A DNA stretch of 64,000 nucleotides from Martinezella lusitana (GTDB lineage: Bacteria > Pseudomonadota > Alphaproteobacteria > Rhizobiales > Rhizobiaceae). Shown piece by piece: positions 53,162 through 62,741 of the stretch (positions are counted from its first letter, which is position 1; every line of letters starts with the position of its first letter). The notes under the pieces were generated by a model. That model had not been told where the DNA came from. It was given only the letters and a program-made list of their open reading frames with translations, and searched no databases. Location: NCBI RefSeq assembly GCF_014207095.1, contig NZ_JACHBG010000004.1:310001-374000 (forward strand), in the 5' to 3' direction. The translations under genes were made by a program, and so were the position numbers.

Positions 53162-55474
53162 TCAAGCGAGCTGCGACGCCTCGACCACAGCGAGAGCCGC
53201 CATGTTGACGACGCCGCGGGATGTGACCGAAGGCGAGAGGATGTGGGCCGGAAGGGCCGTGCCCAGCAGGATCGGCCCGACATGCAAGCCGTCGGTCATG
53301 GTCTTGACCACGCCGAGCGTGATGTTGGCGGCATCGAGATTGGGGAAAACGAGCAGGTTCGCTTCGCCCGTGAGCGTGCTGTCCGGCATGACGTGACGGC
53401 GCAGGCTCTCGGAGATGGCGCTGTCGCCATGCATTTCGCCATCGACTTCCAGCTCGGGTGCCGCGTCGCGAACGAGCGCAAGCGCCTCGCGCATCTTTGT
53501 AGCACTTTCCGATTCCCGCGAACCGAAGTTGGAATGCGAGACGAGTGCGGCGCGGGGCTCGATGCCGAAGCGCTTGATTTCCTGCGCCGCAAGCACGGTC
53601 GACTCCGCGATCTCTTCGGCGGTCGGGTTAAACGTTACGTAGGTGTCGGTGTAGAAGGTGGCGCCGCGCTGCGAGATGAGCAGGCTGAGCGCCGAGAAAT
53701 CCCTTACGTCGGGCCGTTTGCCGATGATCTGGCGGACGATGCGCAGATGACGCTCGTAGCGGCCTTCGAGGCCGCAGATCAAGGCATCGGCTTCGCCGCG
53801 CTTCAGGGCAAGCGCGCCGATGACGGTTGCGTTGGTACGGACGATCGTGCGAGCGGCTTCGGGGATGACGCCAGCGCGGCCGACGAGCGAGAAATAGAGC
53901 TCGACATACTCGCGGAAGCGTGGATCGTCCTCGGGGTTGATAACAGCGAAATCGGTATTCGGCCGGATCTTCAGGCCGTAACGCTTCAGACGAGTCTCGA
54001 TGACCGAGGGACGGCCGATCAGGATCGGCGTTGCCGTGCCTTCTTCAAGCAGGACCTGGGCGGCGCGCAGCACGCGCTCATCTTCACCTTCGGAGAAGAC
54101 GACGCGCTTGCGTTCGGCAATCTTCGCAGCCGCAAAGATCGGCTTCATGATGAAGCCGGAGCGGAAGACGAAGCGATTGAGCTCGTCCATATAGGCGTCG
54201 AAATCCTTGATCGGACGCAGCGCCACGCCGCTCTCGGCGGCGGCTCTCGCCACGGCCGGCGCAATGCGCAGGATCAGGCGCGGATCGAAGGGCGAAGGAA
54301 TGAGGTAGTTGGGGCCGAAGACCGGCGTTTCGCCGGTGTAGGCGCGGGCAGCGACGTCGGAAGGCTCTTCGCGGGCAAGCGAGGCGATGGCGCGCACGGC
54401 GGCCATCTTCATCTCTTCATTGATCGTCTTGGCGCCGCAATCGAGCGCACCGCGGAAGATATAGGGGAAGCAGAGAACGTTGTTCACCTGGTTCGGGAAA
54501 TCGGAGCGACCGGTGCAGATCATCGCGTCAGGGCGCGCAGCGCGGGCGAGGTCAGGCATGATTTCCGGCGTCGGATTGGCGAGCGCCATGATCAGCGGCT
54601 TTTCCGCCATCTGTTCGAGAAGCTCCGGCTTCAAAACGCCGGCGGCAGACAGGCCGAGGAAAACGTCGGCGCCCGGAATGGATTCGGCAAGCACGCGCTT
54701 GTCGCTATCCTGGGCATAGACGGATTTCCATTCGTCCATCAGGACATTGCGGTCCTTGTAGACTAGGCCTTCGATATCGTGGACCCAAATGTTCTCGCGC
54801 TTGGCGCCGAGAGTGACGAGCAGGTTGAGGCAGGCGAGCGCTGCGGCGCCAGCGCCCGAGGCGACGATCTTGACGTCCTCGATCTTCTTACCGGCAAGCT
54901 CTAGGCCATTGAGGATAGCGGCGGCGACGATGATGGCTGTGCCGTGCTGGTCGTCGTGGAAAACCGGGATTTCCATCTTTTCGCGCAGGCGGCGTTCGAC
55001 GTCGAAGCACTCCGGCGCCTTGATGTCTTCGAGGTTGATGCCGCCGAAGGTCGGCTCGAGCGCGGAGATGGTGTTGACCATCTCGTCGACGGTCGGGGCT
55101 GCGATTTCGATGTCGAAGACATCGATGCCTGCGAATTTCTTGAAGAGAACGGCCTTGCCTTCCATGACCGGCTTGGAGGCGAGAGGGCCGATATTGCCGA
55201 GGCCGAGAACGGCCGAACCGTTCGAGATAACAGCAACGAGATTGGCGCGGGACGTATAGTCGGCCGCCGTTTCCGGGTTGTCGCGGATCGCGAGGCAGGG
55301 GGCGGCAACGCCCGGGGAATAGGCAAGTGCCAGATCGCGCTGGTTGCCGAGTGGCTTGGTCGCCTGAATTTCAAGCTTGCCGGGGCGGGGATAGCGGTGG
55401 AAATAGAGCGCCTGTTCGTCGAAATTGCCGCTGGCCATGTTCTTGGCTGCTTTCGAATTGTCGTTCGTATCCAT
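53162..55474 (-). CDS. maeB: Hybrid malic enzyme with phosphotransacetylase-like domain
   Basis: 770 residues. The N-terminal ~430 residues are malic enzyme, decarboxylating malate to pyruvate with NAD(P)[56 protein letters not shown] and a nucleotide motif [10 protein letters not shown]. The C-terminal ~320 residues are a phosphotransacetylase-like domain ([22 protein letters not shown]) that in this family has a regulatory or oligomer role, not established catalysis. The sequence opening [19 protein letters not shown] and length resemble rhizobial DME. NAD versus NADP preference cannot be read directly. The ATG at 55474 follows GGAG. Confidence 0.93.
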   Translation of the reverse strand: MDTNDNSKAAKNMASGNFDEQALYFHRYPRPGKLEIQATKPLGNQRDLALAYSPGVAAPCLAIRDNPETAADYTSRANLVAVISNGSAVLGLGNIGPLASKPVMEGKAVLFKKFAGIDVFDIEIAAPTVDEMVNTISALEPTFGGINLEDIKAPECFDVERRLREKMEIPVFHDDQHGTAIIVAAAILNGLELAGKKIEDVKIVASGAGAAALACLNLLVTLGAKRENIWVHDIEGLVYKDRNVLMDEWKSVYAQDSDKRVLAESIPGADVFLGLSAAGVLKPELLEQMAEKPLIMALANPTPEIMPDLARAARPDAMICTGRSDFPNQVNNVLCFPYIFRGALDCGAKTINEEMKMAAVRAIASLAREEPSDVAARAYTGETPVFGPNYLIPSPFDPRLILRIAPAVARAAAESGVALRPIKDFDAYMDELNRFVFRSGFIMKPIFAAAKIAERKRVVFSEGEDERVLRAAQVLLEEGTATPILIGRPSVIETRLKRYGLKIRPNTDFAVINPEDDPRFREYVELYFSLVGRAGVIPEAARTIVRTNATVIGALALKRGEADALICGLEGRYERHLRIVRQIIGKRPDVRDFSALSLLISQRGATFYTDTYVTFNPTAEEIAESTVLAAQEIKRFGIEPRAALVSHSNFGSRESESATKMREALALVRDAAPELEVDGEMHGDSAISESLRRHVMPDSTLTGEANLLVFPNLDAANITLGVVKTMTDGLHVGPILLGTALPAHILSPSVTSRGVVNMAALAVVEASQLA

Positions 55475-55816
55475 CTTGCGTCTCCATTCCAGGCCTATGC
55501 TTCGAGTCCCTGCATACATCAATCGGTTTAGGTTCACAGTATGCAATTGACGTCACTGAGCGTTTTTGCCGCGACAATGTCCTGATCGACCGTGCGCCGG
55601 GTCACTTACAAGAGCGAAACGATGCGAAACACCTATCCGCTTTATGCTGACTATTTTCATGGCGCGCGGGTGGGTTTCGCGCCTGTGGCCACGAGCGTCC
55701 GAATCAGCCCGCAGAGCCGCCAGACACAGGATTTGTCATCTTCCTGAAACACGAGTCTGGTTTTGGAATAGGTAAGGTTAGGATAGGGCACGGACATAGA
55801 GTTCGTGAATGAAAAC
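55475..55816. other. Divergent intergenic region, no gene seen
   Basis: About 340 bases between the divergent malic enzyme and LpxH-like genes. A GGCGCG...CGCGCC dyad sits near 55656-55678. Short open frames here lack conserved features. It should hold promoters for both sides; no RNA gene recognised. Confidence 0.45.
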
Positions 55817-56623
55817 ATGGACACCCGGCGATTTCGCACATTGTTCATTTCTGACGTGCACCTCGGTTCGAAAGCCGCCAAGGCGGATTTTCTACTCGAT
55901 TTTCTCCGTCATCACGAGGCCGATACCATCTATCTGGTCGGCGATATCGTCGATGGCTGGCGGCTGAAGCGGAATTGGTTTTGGCCGCAGGATTGCAATG
56001 ACGTTGTGCAAAAGCTGCTGCGCAAGGCGCGCAAGGGCACCCGCATCGTCTACATTCCCGGCAATCACGATGAATTCCTGCGCGATTTCCCCGGCATGCA
56101 TTTCGGCGGCATCGAAGTGGCGCAGCGCGCCATGCACGAAACGGCCGACGGCAAGAAATATCTCGTGCTGCACGGCGACGAATTCGACGTCGTCGTTCGC
56201 AACGCCCGCCTGCTCGCCTATCTCGGCGACTGGGCCTACGACATGGCGATCCTCATCAATATCGGCCTTGCGGCGGTACGCCGTCGCCTGAACATGCCCT
56301 ATTGGTCCTTCTCTGCCTGGGCGAAGCTGCAGGTCAAGCATGCGGTCAACTTCATCGGCGAATTCCAGCGGGTGGTTGCGGAGGAAGCAAAGCGCAACGA
56401 TGCCGATGGCGTGATCTGCGGCCATATCCACCATGCCGTGATCGAGGATCTGGATGGCGTGCGCTACATCAATACGGGCGACTGGGTGGAAAGCTGTACG
56501 GCGATTGCCGAGCATGAGGACGGCACCTTCGAGCTGATCACCTGGCAGACGATCCTTGAGACGCAGCCCGTCGGCGCGTCGATAGAAGAGCTGCCGCAGT
56601 CGCTGGGCGCTCAGGCAGCGTGA
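55817..56623 (+). CDS. LpxH-like metallophosphoesterase (UDP-2,3-diacylglucosamine diphosphatase family)
   Basis: 268 residues with a full set of metallophosphoesterase motifs: ISDVHLGS near residue 10, VGDIVDGW near 42, IPGNHDE near 78, LHGDEFD near 118 and GHIHH near 204. The layout is that of the LpxH family and of its rhizobial relatives, which act on a lipid-linked or UDP-sugar phosphate. Alphaproteobacteria generally use LpxI for the lipid A step, so the real substrate may differ. The ATG at 55817 fits the family start; a GTG four codons earlier is possible. Confidence 0.85.
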   Translation: MDTRRFRTLFISDVHLGSKAAKADFLLDFLRHHEADTIYLVGDIVDGWRLKRNWFWPQDCNDVVQKLLRKARKGTRIVYIPGNHDEFLRDFPGMHFGGIEVAQRAMHETADGKKYLVLHGDEFDVVVRNARLLAYLGDWAYDMAILINIGLAAVRRRLNMPYWSFSAWAKLQVKHAVNFIGEFQRVVAEEAKRNDADGVICGHIHHAVIEDLDGVRYINTGDWVESCTAIAEHEDGTFELITWQTILETQPVGASIEELPQSLGAQAA

Positions 56624-56789
56624 TTTTGCAGCTGTTCACGAACTTGGTGATAGGCTGTCATAAATATTGACTGCCAGGAAAGGGTCGGAGAGCCGAAGTT
56701 TTTCGGAAACGTTACAGTTCGACCACTTCTCGCCATAGTCGTGCTCCCGATAGAGTGATAGGGACAAATCAGTTCCCTTCAGGTCTGTC

Positions 56790-58007
56790 ATGATTCCCGC
56801 GATAAAATCTTTCCAGGGTGAGGGTGCGCCTCCGTATTTCCGCTTGCGCACTGCTTTGTCCTATTGCGCCCCGTTGTTCGTCAACGGCATTGCCTTGCCA
56901 TTCTTTCCCGTCTGGCTGGCGGGCTTGAATTTCAGCGATCACGAGATCGGTCTCGTGATTGCAGTGCCGATGGTGGTGCGCGTTCTCGTGACGCCCGTTA
57001 TCGCCGTTCTCGCCGACCATATGAAGGAACGCGCCGATGTGCTGTTCTGGTCAGGCGGCCTGTCGCTGCTCACGGCGATCGCGCTGTACTGGACCAGTGA
57101 ATTCTGGCCTGTGCTGCTGGTCTACGGCATTCAGGGGGCGACCTATGCGCCCTATTTGCCGGTGGTCGAATCCATCGCCATGTCCGGCGTCAGGCGCTGG
57201 GGCTTCGATTACGGCTCGATGCGGGTCTGGGGGTCGATCACCTTCATTGTCTCAACCCTTCTCGGAGGGCAGATGATCGGAATGTGGGGTGGCACTATGG
57301 TGCTTCCCGTCATGGTCGCGGGCTTTGTGCTGACCATGCTGATGGGCTTGGTCTCGCCACGCATCGGACCGACGCGGCGGCGCAACCAGCCGATCAACCT
57401 GCAGTCGCCGACGGGGAGCCTGCGCTCTCCGCAATTGCTGATCACTATGATCGGCGTCTCGGTGCAGCAATCGAGCCACGCAATGCTCTATACCTTTGCC
57501 TCGATCTACTGGCGCAAGCTCGGATTTTCCGGCACGGAAATTGCCGTTCTCTGGAGTATCGGCGTCGCGGCCGAGGTGCTGGTTTTCTTCCTGTCCAAGA
57601 CATTGAATCGCCGCTTCAGCGCGTGGACGCTCATTTTCTTCGGGGCGACCGTCTGTGTCCTGCGCTGGGTCCTGTTTCCGGTCAATTTCGGTTTCCTGGG
57701 CTATTTCCTGCTGCAATGCCTGCATTCCTGCACATTCGCCTGCGTGCATACCGGCATTCAGCGCCGCATTGTCGCATCGGTGCAGGAAACGCAGGAATCG
57801 TCGGCCCAGGGCGCCTATTACTTCTATAACGGCATGTTCCTCGGCCTGATGACGCTGGCTTCGGGCTATCTGTACGCCTGGCTCGATCTCTACAGCTATT
57901 ATGTCATGGCGGCGCTGGCGGCCATCGGTCTGGTCATGGTCATCCTTGCACGCGGGCTTCAGTCCAAAAGCTCGGCGATCGGCGGAGGCGCGCATCGCGC
58001 TTCGTGA
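56790..58007 (+). CDS. MFS transporter (3-phenylpropionate-permease-like)
   Basis: 405 residues with twelve predicted helices. The N-terminal FRLRTALSYCAPLFVNGIALPFFPVWLAG and RVWGSITFIVSTLLGG segments match the MFS_1-like group that includes the 3-phenylpropionic acid transporter HcaT. Substrate unknown. It stands alone between the LpxH-like gene and the mla operon. Confidence 0.88.
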   Translation: MIPAIKSFQGEGAPPYFRLRTALSYCAPLFVNGIALPFFPVWLAGLNFSDHEIGLVIAVPMVVRVLVTPVIAVLADHMKERADVLFWSGGLSLLTAIALYWTSEFWPVLLVYGIQGATYAPYLPVVESIAMSGVRRWGFDYGSMRVWGSITFIVSTLLGGQMIGMWGGTMVLPVMVAGFVLTMLMGLVSPRIGPTRRRNQPINLQSPTGSLRSPQLLITMIGVSVQQSSHAMLYTFASIYWRKLGFSGTEIAVLWSIGVAAEVLVFFLSKTLNRRFSAWTLIFFGATVCVLRWVLFPVNFGFLGYFLLQCLHSCTFACVHTGIQRRIVASVQETQESSAQGAYYFYNGMFLGLMTLASGYLYAWLDLYSYYVMAALAAIGLVMVILARGLQSKSSAIGGGAHRAS

Positions 58008-58160
58008 CGCGGATGCAACAAATTCATTTGGATATCAAAAAGCCGTGCCATATCTTGGCCGCGGCGCGGCATAGCAATTTCCTGTGCAGTCGGTGTATTA
58101 AACATCGGCGTCGTTCGGGCAATCCGAGTCGACATTGATGATGCCAGATCTGAAAGACGC

Positions 58161-59321
58161 ATGAGCTTGAAAGCAGCCGAACAGAAAACCGATGCACCGA
58201 GGATCGATGACGAGGGTGATGGCCATGGGCATCGCTATCGGCTCGAGGGTAATTGGCGTAGCGCCAATGTGCATGGTGTGCTGCGACAGATCGAGCAACT
58301 CTCGAAACGCAGCGCCGGCGGCGATGTCGTCATCGATCTTTCCGCACTCTCGGATGTGGACACTGCAGGGGCGCTGCTGATCCGGCGGCTGAAGATGAGT
58401 CAGGAAGCTCATGGAGCGACCGTGACCATCGACGGCTCCAACCCGCATATCGACGAATTGCTGACCGCTTTCGATAAGGATGCAAGCGAGCAACGCGCCG
58501 CACCGAAGCCGCAAATATCCTTGGCCGAAAAGTTGTTGGCACCTATCGGCAGGAATGTCTACGACCTGTGGGGCAACCTGATTGCCGCGATGTACATTCT
58601 CGGTTCGGCGGTCAGGGGAGCGCAGCTGAAGTTCGGACGCGGCAGCGGCGTCTCGCCGGCGTCGATCGTCAACCAGATCGACCACATGGCAGTGCGCGCC
58701 GTTCCGATCATCCTGCTCATGTCGTCGCTGATTGGCGCGATCATCGCCCAGCAGGGCGCGTTCCAGCTGCGTTATTTCGGCGCCGAGGTCTTCGTCGTCG
58801 ATCTCGTCGGCATCCTGCAATTGCGCGAAATCGGGGTGCTTCTCACCGCCATCATGATCGCCGGCCGGTCCGGCAGCGCGATTACGGCCGAGATCGGCTC
58901 CATGAAGATGCGCGAGGAAGTGGATGCGCTGAAGGTCATGGGCCTGAACCCTGTCGGTGTGCTGATCTTCCCGCGTCTTGTCGCGCTGACGGTTGCGCTG
59001 CCATTGCTGACGATCATTGCCAACTTCGCCTCGCTTTTCGGTGCGGCGATGGTTGCCTGGGGCTATTCCGGAATCACCATCGCGACCTTCATTTCGCGAC
59101 TGCATGAGGCGGTCAGCCTTTCCACTGTGATTTCCGGTATGATCAAGGCGCCGTTCATGGCGCTGGTGATCGGTATCGTCGCAGCTGTCGAAGGATTAAA
59201 GGTCGGCGGCAGCGCTGAATCGCTCGGCCAGCACGTAACCTCGGCAGTGGTGAAGTCGATCTTCGTCGTCATCCTGATGGACGGGCTGTTTGCCATGTTC
59301 TATGCCGCGATCGATTTCTGA
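58161..59321 (+). CDS. mlaE: Mla-type lipid ABC transporter permease with N-terminal STAS domain
   Basis: 386 residues. An N-terminal STAS domain (about residues 25-115, DVVIDLSALSDVDTAGALLIRRL) is fused to a MlaE membrane domain with five or six helices (SAITAEIGSMKMREEVDALKVMGLNPVG, near residue 240). In Escherichia coli the STAS partner is separate protein MlaB. First gene of a four-gene operon moving phospholipid between membranes. Confidence 0.93.
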   Translation: MSLKAAEQKTDAPRIDDEGDGHGHRYRLEGNWRSANVHGVLRQIEQLSKRSAGGDVVIDLSALSDVDTAGALLIRRLKMSQEAHGATVTIDGSNPHIDELLTAFDKDASEQRAAPKPQISLAEKLLAPIGRNVYDLWGNLIAAMYILGSAVRGAQLKFGRGSGVSPASIVNQIDHMAVRAVPIILLMSSLIGAIIAQQGAFQLRYFGAEVFVVDLVGILQLREIGVLLTAIMIAGRSGSAITAEIGSMKMREEVDALKVMGLNPVGVLIFPRLVALTVALPLLTIIANFASLFGAAMVAWGYSGITIATFISRLHEAVSLSTVISGMIKAPFMALVIGIVAAVEGLKVGGSAESLGQHVTSAVVKSIFVVILMDGLFAMFYAAIDF

Positions 59322-59333
59322 GGGATGGCAAGG

Positions 59334-60197
59334 ATGAGCGCGCTTCACTCGGAGACCCCGTTGGAAACTGATGAGCATGGCAGGGACATCGTGCTGTCGG
59401 CACGGGACGTGACCGTCGCTTTCGGATCGAAAGTCGTCCTCGACAAGTTGAACCTCAATATCTATCGCGGCGAAATCCTGGGCTTCGTCGGCGCGTCCGG
59501 CGCGGGCAAGTCCGTGCTGCTGCGCACGGTGCTGCGGCTGTTGCCACGGCGCTCCGGCAAGATCGAGATCCTCGGCGAGGACTATGACAAGCTCGACGAG
59601 AATGAGCGCAACCGGCTCGACATGCGTCTTGGTGTGCTCTTCCAGCAGGGAGCGCTGTTTTCTTCGCTGACGGTGAAGGAGAACATCCAGGTGCCGATGC
59701 GCGAGTATCTGGACCTGCCGAAGGAGATGATGGACGAGCTGGCGCTGATGAAGATCCGCATGGTGGGTCTCGCTGCCGACGCCGCCGACAAATACCCCTC
59801 CGAGCTTTCCGGCGGCATGATCAAGCGCGCCGCGCTCGCCAGGGCATTGGCGCTCGATCCCGACCTTGTTTTCCTCGACGAGCCGACGTCAGGGCTCGAT
59901 CCCATCGGTGCAACAGAATTCGACGAGCTGATCGCCAAGCTGCGCGACACGCTCGGCCTGACCGTTTATATGGTGACTCACGACCTCGACAGCCTGTTTT
60001 CCGTCTGCGACCGTATTGCCGTTCTCGGACAGAAGCGGGTATTGGTGGAAGGTACGGTTGAGGACATGCTCGCCTGTGATGATCCCTGGGTGCAATCCTA
60101 CTTCAGGGGCAAGCGCGCACGTTCGATCGTGCCGCGGGAGGACATCAGAGGCCGTAGCGACGACAAAGGCGCAAGCGCCCACAGCCGCGAGAAGTGA
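59334..60197 (+). CDS. mlaF: Mla-type lipid ABC transporter ATP-binding protein
   Basis: 287 residues. Walker A GASGAGKSVLL near residue 55, signature LSGGMIKRAALARAL and Walker B LVFLDEPTSGLDP are intact. The PTSGLDPIGATEFDELI run is typical of MlaF. The start at 59334 follows GAGGG at nine bases; an ATG at 59325 is also possible. It lies just after mlaE and 9 bases before mlaD. Confidence 0.93.
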   Translation: MSALHSETPLETDEHGRDIVLSARDVTVAFGSKVVLDKLNLNIYRGEILGFVGASGAGKSVLLRTVLRLLPRRSGKIEILGEDYDKLDENERNRLDMRLGVLFQQGALFSSLTVKENIQVPMREYLDLPKEMMDELALMKIRMVGLAADAADKYPSELSGGMIKRAALARALALDPDLVFLDEPTSGLDPIGATEFDELIAKLRDTLGLTVYMVTHDLDSLFSVCDRIAVLGQKRVLVEGTVEDMLACDDPWVQSYFRGKRARSIVPREDIRGRSDDKGASAHSREK

Positions 60198-60206
60198 CTG
60201 GAGATT

Positions 60207-61577
60207 ATGGAAACCAAAGCCAATTATACGATCGTCGGGTTCTTCACGCTGCTTGTCATCGCGGCCGCCTTCGGTTTCGTCTACTGGATGGCCGAGTATG
60301 GCCGCGGCGGCCCGATGGTCGAACTCGTCGTCCGTATTCCCGGCTCGGCAAACGGCTTGAGCGTCGGCTCGCCAGTGCGCTTCAACGGTATTCAGGTCGG
60401 TTCGGTGCAGGGGCTGTCGATCGACGCGGACGATCCCAACTATTCGCTGGCTTTCACGCAGGTCCGCGCCGATGCGCCGGTCTACACATCGACCAAAGCC
60501 ATCCTTGAGATCCAGGGCCTGACCGGGGCTGCTTACATCGAGCTTTCCGGCGGCCGCAATGGCGACGAAAACATTCTGAAACGCTCTATCGATACGGGCA
60601 AGCGAGCGGTGCTTCTCGCCGATCAATCCAGCGTCACGAACCTGCTGACGACGGCCGACAAGATCCTGAACCGCGCCAACGACACGATCGGCGACATTCA
60701 GGGGTTCGTCTCGGATTCACGCGGGCCGCTCACCGATACGGTGCGCAATGCGCAGAAATTCTCCAAGGCGATTGCTGACAATTCCGACAATATCGACAAA
60801 TTCCTGGCGAGCGTCGGGCAGCTCTCCGATACGTTCAAGACCGTTTCGACACGCGTCGATTCGACCCTGGACGCAGTCGAGAAGCTGGTGCGTGCCGTCG
60901 ATGCCCAGAAGGTCAATGACGTCATTGCCAATGCCGACCGCATTACGGCCAACGTTGCCGACGCGACGACTGACCTGAAGGCGACCATTGCGAGCTTCAA
61001 GCAGACGGCCGATACCTACACGACCTTCGGGCAGAACGCGCAAAAGACCCTGGATCGCGTCGATGCGATCGTCGCGCAGATCGACCCGGCCAAGATCAAG
61101 GGATCGGTCGACGACATTGCCGACGTGACGAAGCAGGCGCGTACGGCTGTTGCCTCCATCCGCGATGTGGCCAGTTCGGTCGCGGCGCATCAGCAGGATA
61201 TCGATCAGACGATTGCCAACGCGCGTGATATTTCCACCAAACTCAATTCGGCATCCGGCAAGGTCGACGGGATCCTGACCAAGGTCAATTCGCTGCTCGG
61301 CGACGACAGCACGAAATCGTTGTTCGCCGAGGCGAAGGATACGCTCGAATCCTTCAAGAAGGTGGCAGACAATCTCAATTCGCGTATCGGACCGATTGCC
61401 GACAATCTGCAGAAGTTCTCGAGCGGCGGTCTGCGCGATGCCCAGACGCTTATCAACGATATGCGCGGTACGGTTGACAATCTGAACACGACTATCAGTA
61501 ATTTCGACCGTAACCCGCAACGACTGCTGTTCGGTGGCGATACGGTGAAGACATATGACGGCCGCGCGCGGCGTTGA
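60207..61577 (+). CDS. mlaD: MlaD-family MCE protein
   Basis: 456 residues. One N-terminal helix (YTIVGFFTLLVIAAAFGFVYWM), then a single MCE domain (about residues 38-118, GSANGLSVGSPVRFNGIQVGSVQGL) and a long helical C-terminal part rich in Val, Ala, Ser and Asp. MlaD forms the periplasmic ring over the transporter through which lipid passes. The long tail is bigger than in E. coli MlaD (about 183 residues) and may reach across the periplasm. Confidence 0.92.
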   Translation: METKANYTIVGFFTLLVIAAAFGFVYWMAEYGRGGPMVELVVRIPGSANGLSVGSPVRFNGIQVGSVQGLSIDADDPNYSLAFTQVRADAPVYTSTKAILEIQGLTGAAYIELSGGRNGDENILKRSIDTGKRAVLLADQSSVTNLLTTADKILNRANDTIGDIQGFVSDSRGPLTDTVRNAQKFSKAIADNSDNIDKFLASVGQLSDTFKTVSTRVDSTLDAVEKLVRAVDAQKVNDVIANADRITANVADATTDLKATIASFKQTADTYTTFGQNAQKTLDRVDAIVAQIDPAKIKGSVDDIADVTKQARTAVASIRDVASSVAAHQQDIDQTIANARDISTKLNSASGKVDGILTKVNSLLGDDSTKSLFAEAKDTLESFKKVADNLNSRIGPIADNLQKFSSGGLRDAQTLINDMRGTVDNLNTTISNFDRNPQRLLFGGDTVKTYDGRARR

Positions 61578-61615
61578 TGAATAGCGAGATCTGGTCTCCA
61601 GGGGATAAGCGAAAT

Positions 61616-62230
61616 ATGGTCGGTTGCGTATCGAGTGAGCGTCGTCAGATGTGGAAGGCCGTGATTGCGTTGCCGTTGCTCGCAGCCTTGCTCGGAGGCT
61701 GTGGTACCTCCGGCCACAACGATACCTATGATCTCTCGGGGTCGGCGAAGGTGAACGGGCCTTCGGCCAAGAGCATGCAGATCCTGATCCCTCAACCGAC
61801 AGCGTTGCAGGCGCTCGACAGCAACCAGATCGTCATTCGCGTTTCGTCCTCGGAAATCCAGTATCTCGGCAAGTCGCAATGGAGTGACAAGCTGAGCAAG
61901 ATGGTCCAGTCCAAGCTGGCGGAAGCATTTGAGAATACCGGCAAGCTCGGCGGCGTCGGGGTTCCGGGGCAGGGACTGGCGATCGATTATCAGATCGTGA
62001 CGGACATCCGCTCCTTCGAAGTCAATGCGTCGCGTGGCCAGAAGACAGCGGTTGTTGAAATCTCGGAGAAAATCCTGAACGACCGCACGGGCACTGTGAA
62101 GGCACAGAACGTCTTCCGCAAAGTCGTGCCCGTCAGCGGCAGCAGCAATCCGGACTTCGTGAAGGCGCTCGATTCGGCATTTGCGGGCGTGACGGGCGAG
62201 CTTGTCGACTGGACGCTGCGCTCGCTGTAG
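61616..62230 (+). CDS. Mla-operon auxiliary lipoprotein (PqiC-like)
   Basis: 204 residues starting at the ATG at 61616, which gives a positive n-region and a lipoprotein signal peptide with lipobox LLGGC. An earlier ATG at 61577 overlaps the mlaD stop by one base and adds 13 residues. The mature part (MQILIPQPTALQALDSNQIVIRVSSS...IQYLGKSQWSDKL) matches ABC-type transport auxiliary lipoproteins, placed at the outer membrane as partner of the MlaD ring. Last gene of the mlaE-mlaF-mlaD run. Confidence 0.85.
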   Translation: MVGCVSSERRQMWKAVIALPLLAALLGGCGTSGHNDTYDLSGSAKVNGPSAKSMQILIPQPTALQALDSNQIVIRVSSSEIQYLGKSQWSDKLSKMVQSKLAEAFENTGKLGGVGVPGQGLAIDYQIVTDIRSFEVNASRGQKTAVVEISEKILNDRTGTVKAQNVFRKVVPVSGSSNPDFVKALDSAFAGVTGELVDWTLRSL

Positions 62231-62741
62231 AAGCGCTTGGCGAAGATTGCTTCTTAGCTTTTGCCATCGGCGGCAATGCCTGAAGCATTGTGGCTATGCG
62301 GGGAGGGTTACCGCCTCATCCAATCGTCGATCACGCCGAAATGGTTCGGGTGGCGGAGCCTGTTCGGGCGTTGCGTATCTTTCTTCCGCAGGCCTCTTCA
62401 ATTGCTAGGGATCGACACATACACGATCTTTGCACTTGCGGTCGACATGGTGGTTTCCTCCTCTATATCGTTCAGAACGGAGTTTCGGTCGGCGAAGCAG
62501 GCGCAGGCTCTGAAGCGGCTGAATGGCGATTTCCGCAACATTCTTGCACAGTCCTGCAAAGCGAACCGCTCACGGCCCGCGGAGGCTTGCCGTTTTCCGT
62601 TCGGAGTGTAACAACACCCCTAACGCAGGGCTTTCGCCGGTCGCGCCAAGCGTCGGCGGTATTGCGTCAAATCGGAAGTGGTTGCGTCCTCCGAATCTCC
62701 GGAATGGGTCGGCGCAGCCAACGACTCACTGGAGGATTGTC
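62231..62741. other. Long intergenic region before gnd
   Basis: About 510 bases between the lipoprotein gene and gnd. The first part carries a small possible coding frame (62276-62611), listed separately. The last 130 bases should hold the gnd promoter. No RNA gene, terminator or repeat recognised. Confidence 0.5.
62276..62611 (+). CDS. Possible small hypothetical protein
   Basis: 111 codons with a third-position GC of roughly 70 per cent against about 50 per cent at first and second positions, as in real genes here. The sequence has a helix-like KQAQALKRLNGDFRNIL stretch but no motif I recognise, and no ribosome-binding site precedes the ATG. It may be a remnant or a chance frame. Confidence 0.25.
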   Translation: MPEALWLCGEGYRLIQSSITPKWFGWRSLFGRCVSFFRRPLQLLGIDTYTIFALAVDMVVSSSISFRTEFRSAKQAQALKRLNGDFRNILAQSCKANRSRPAEACRFPFGV

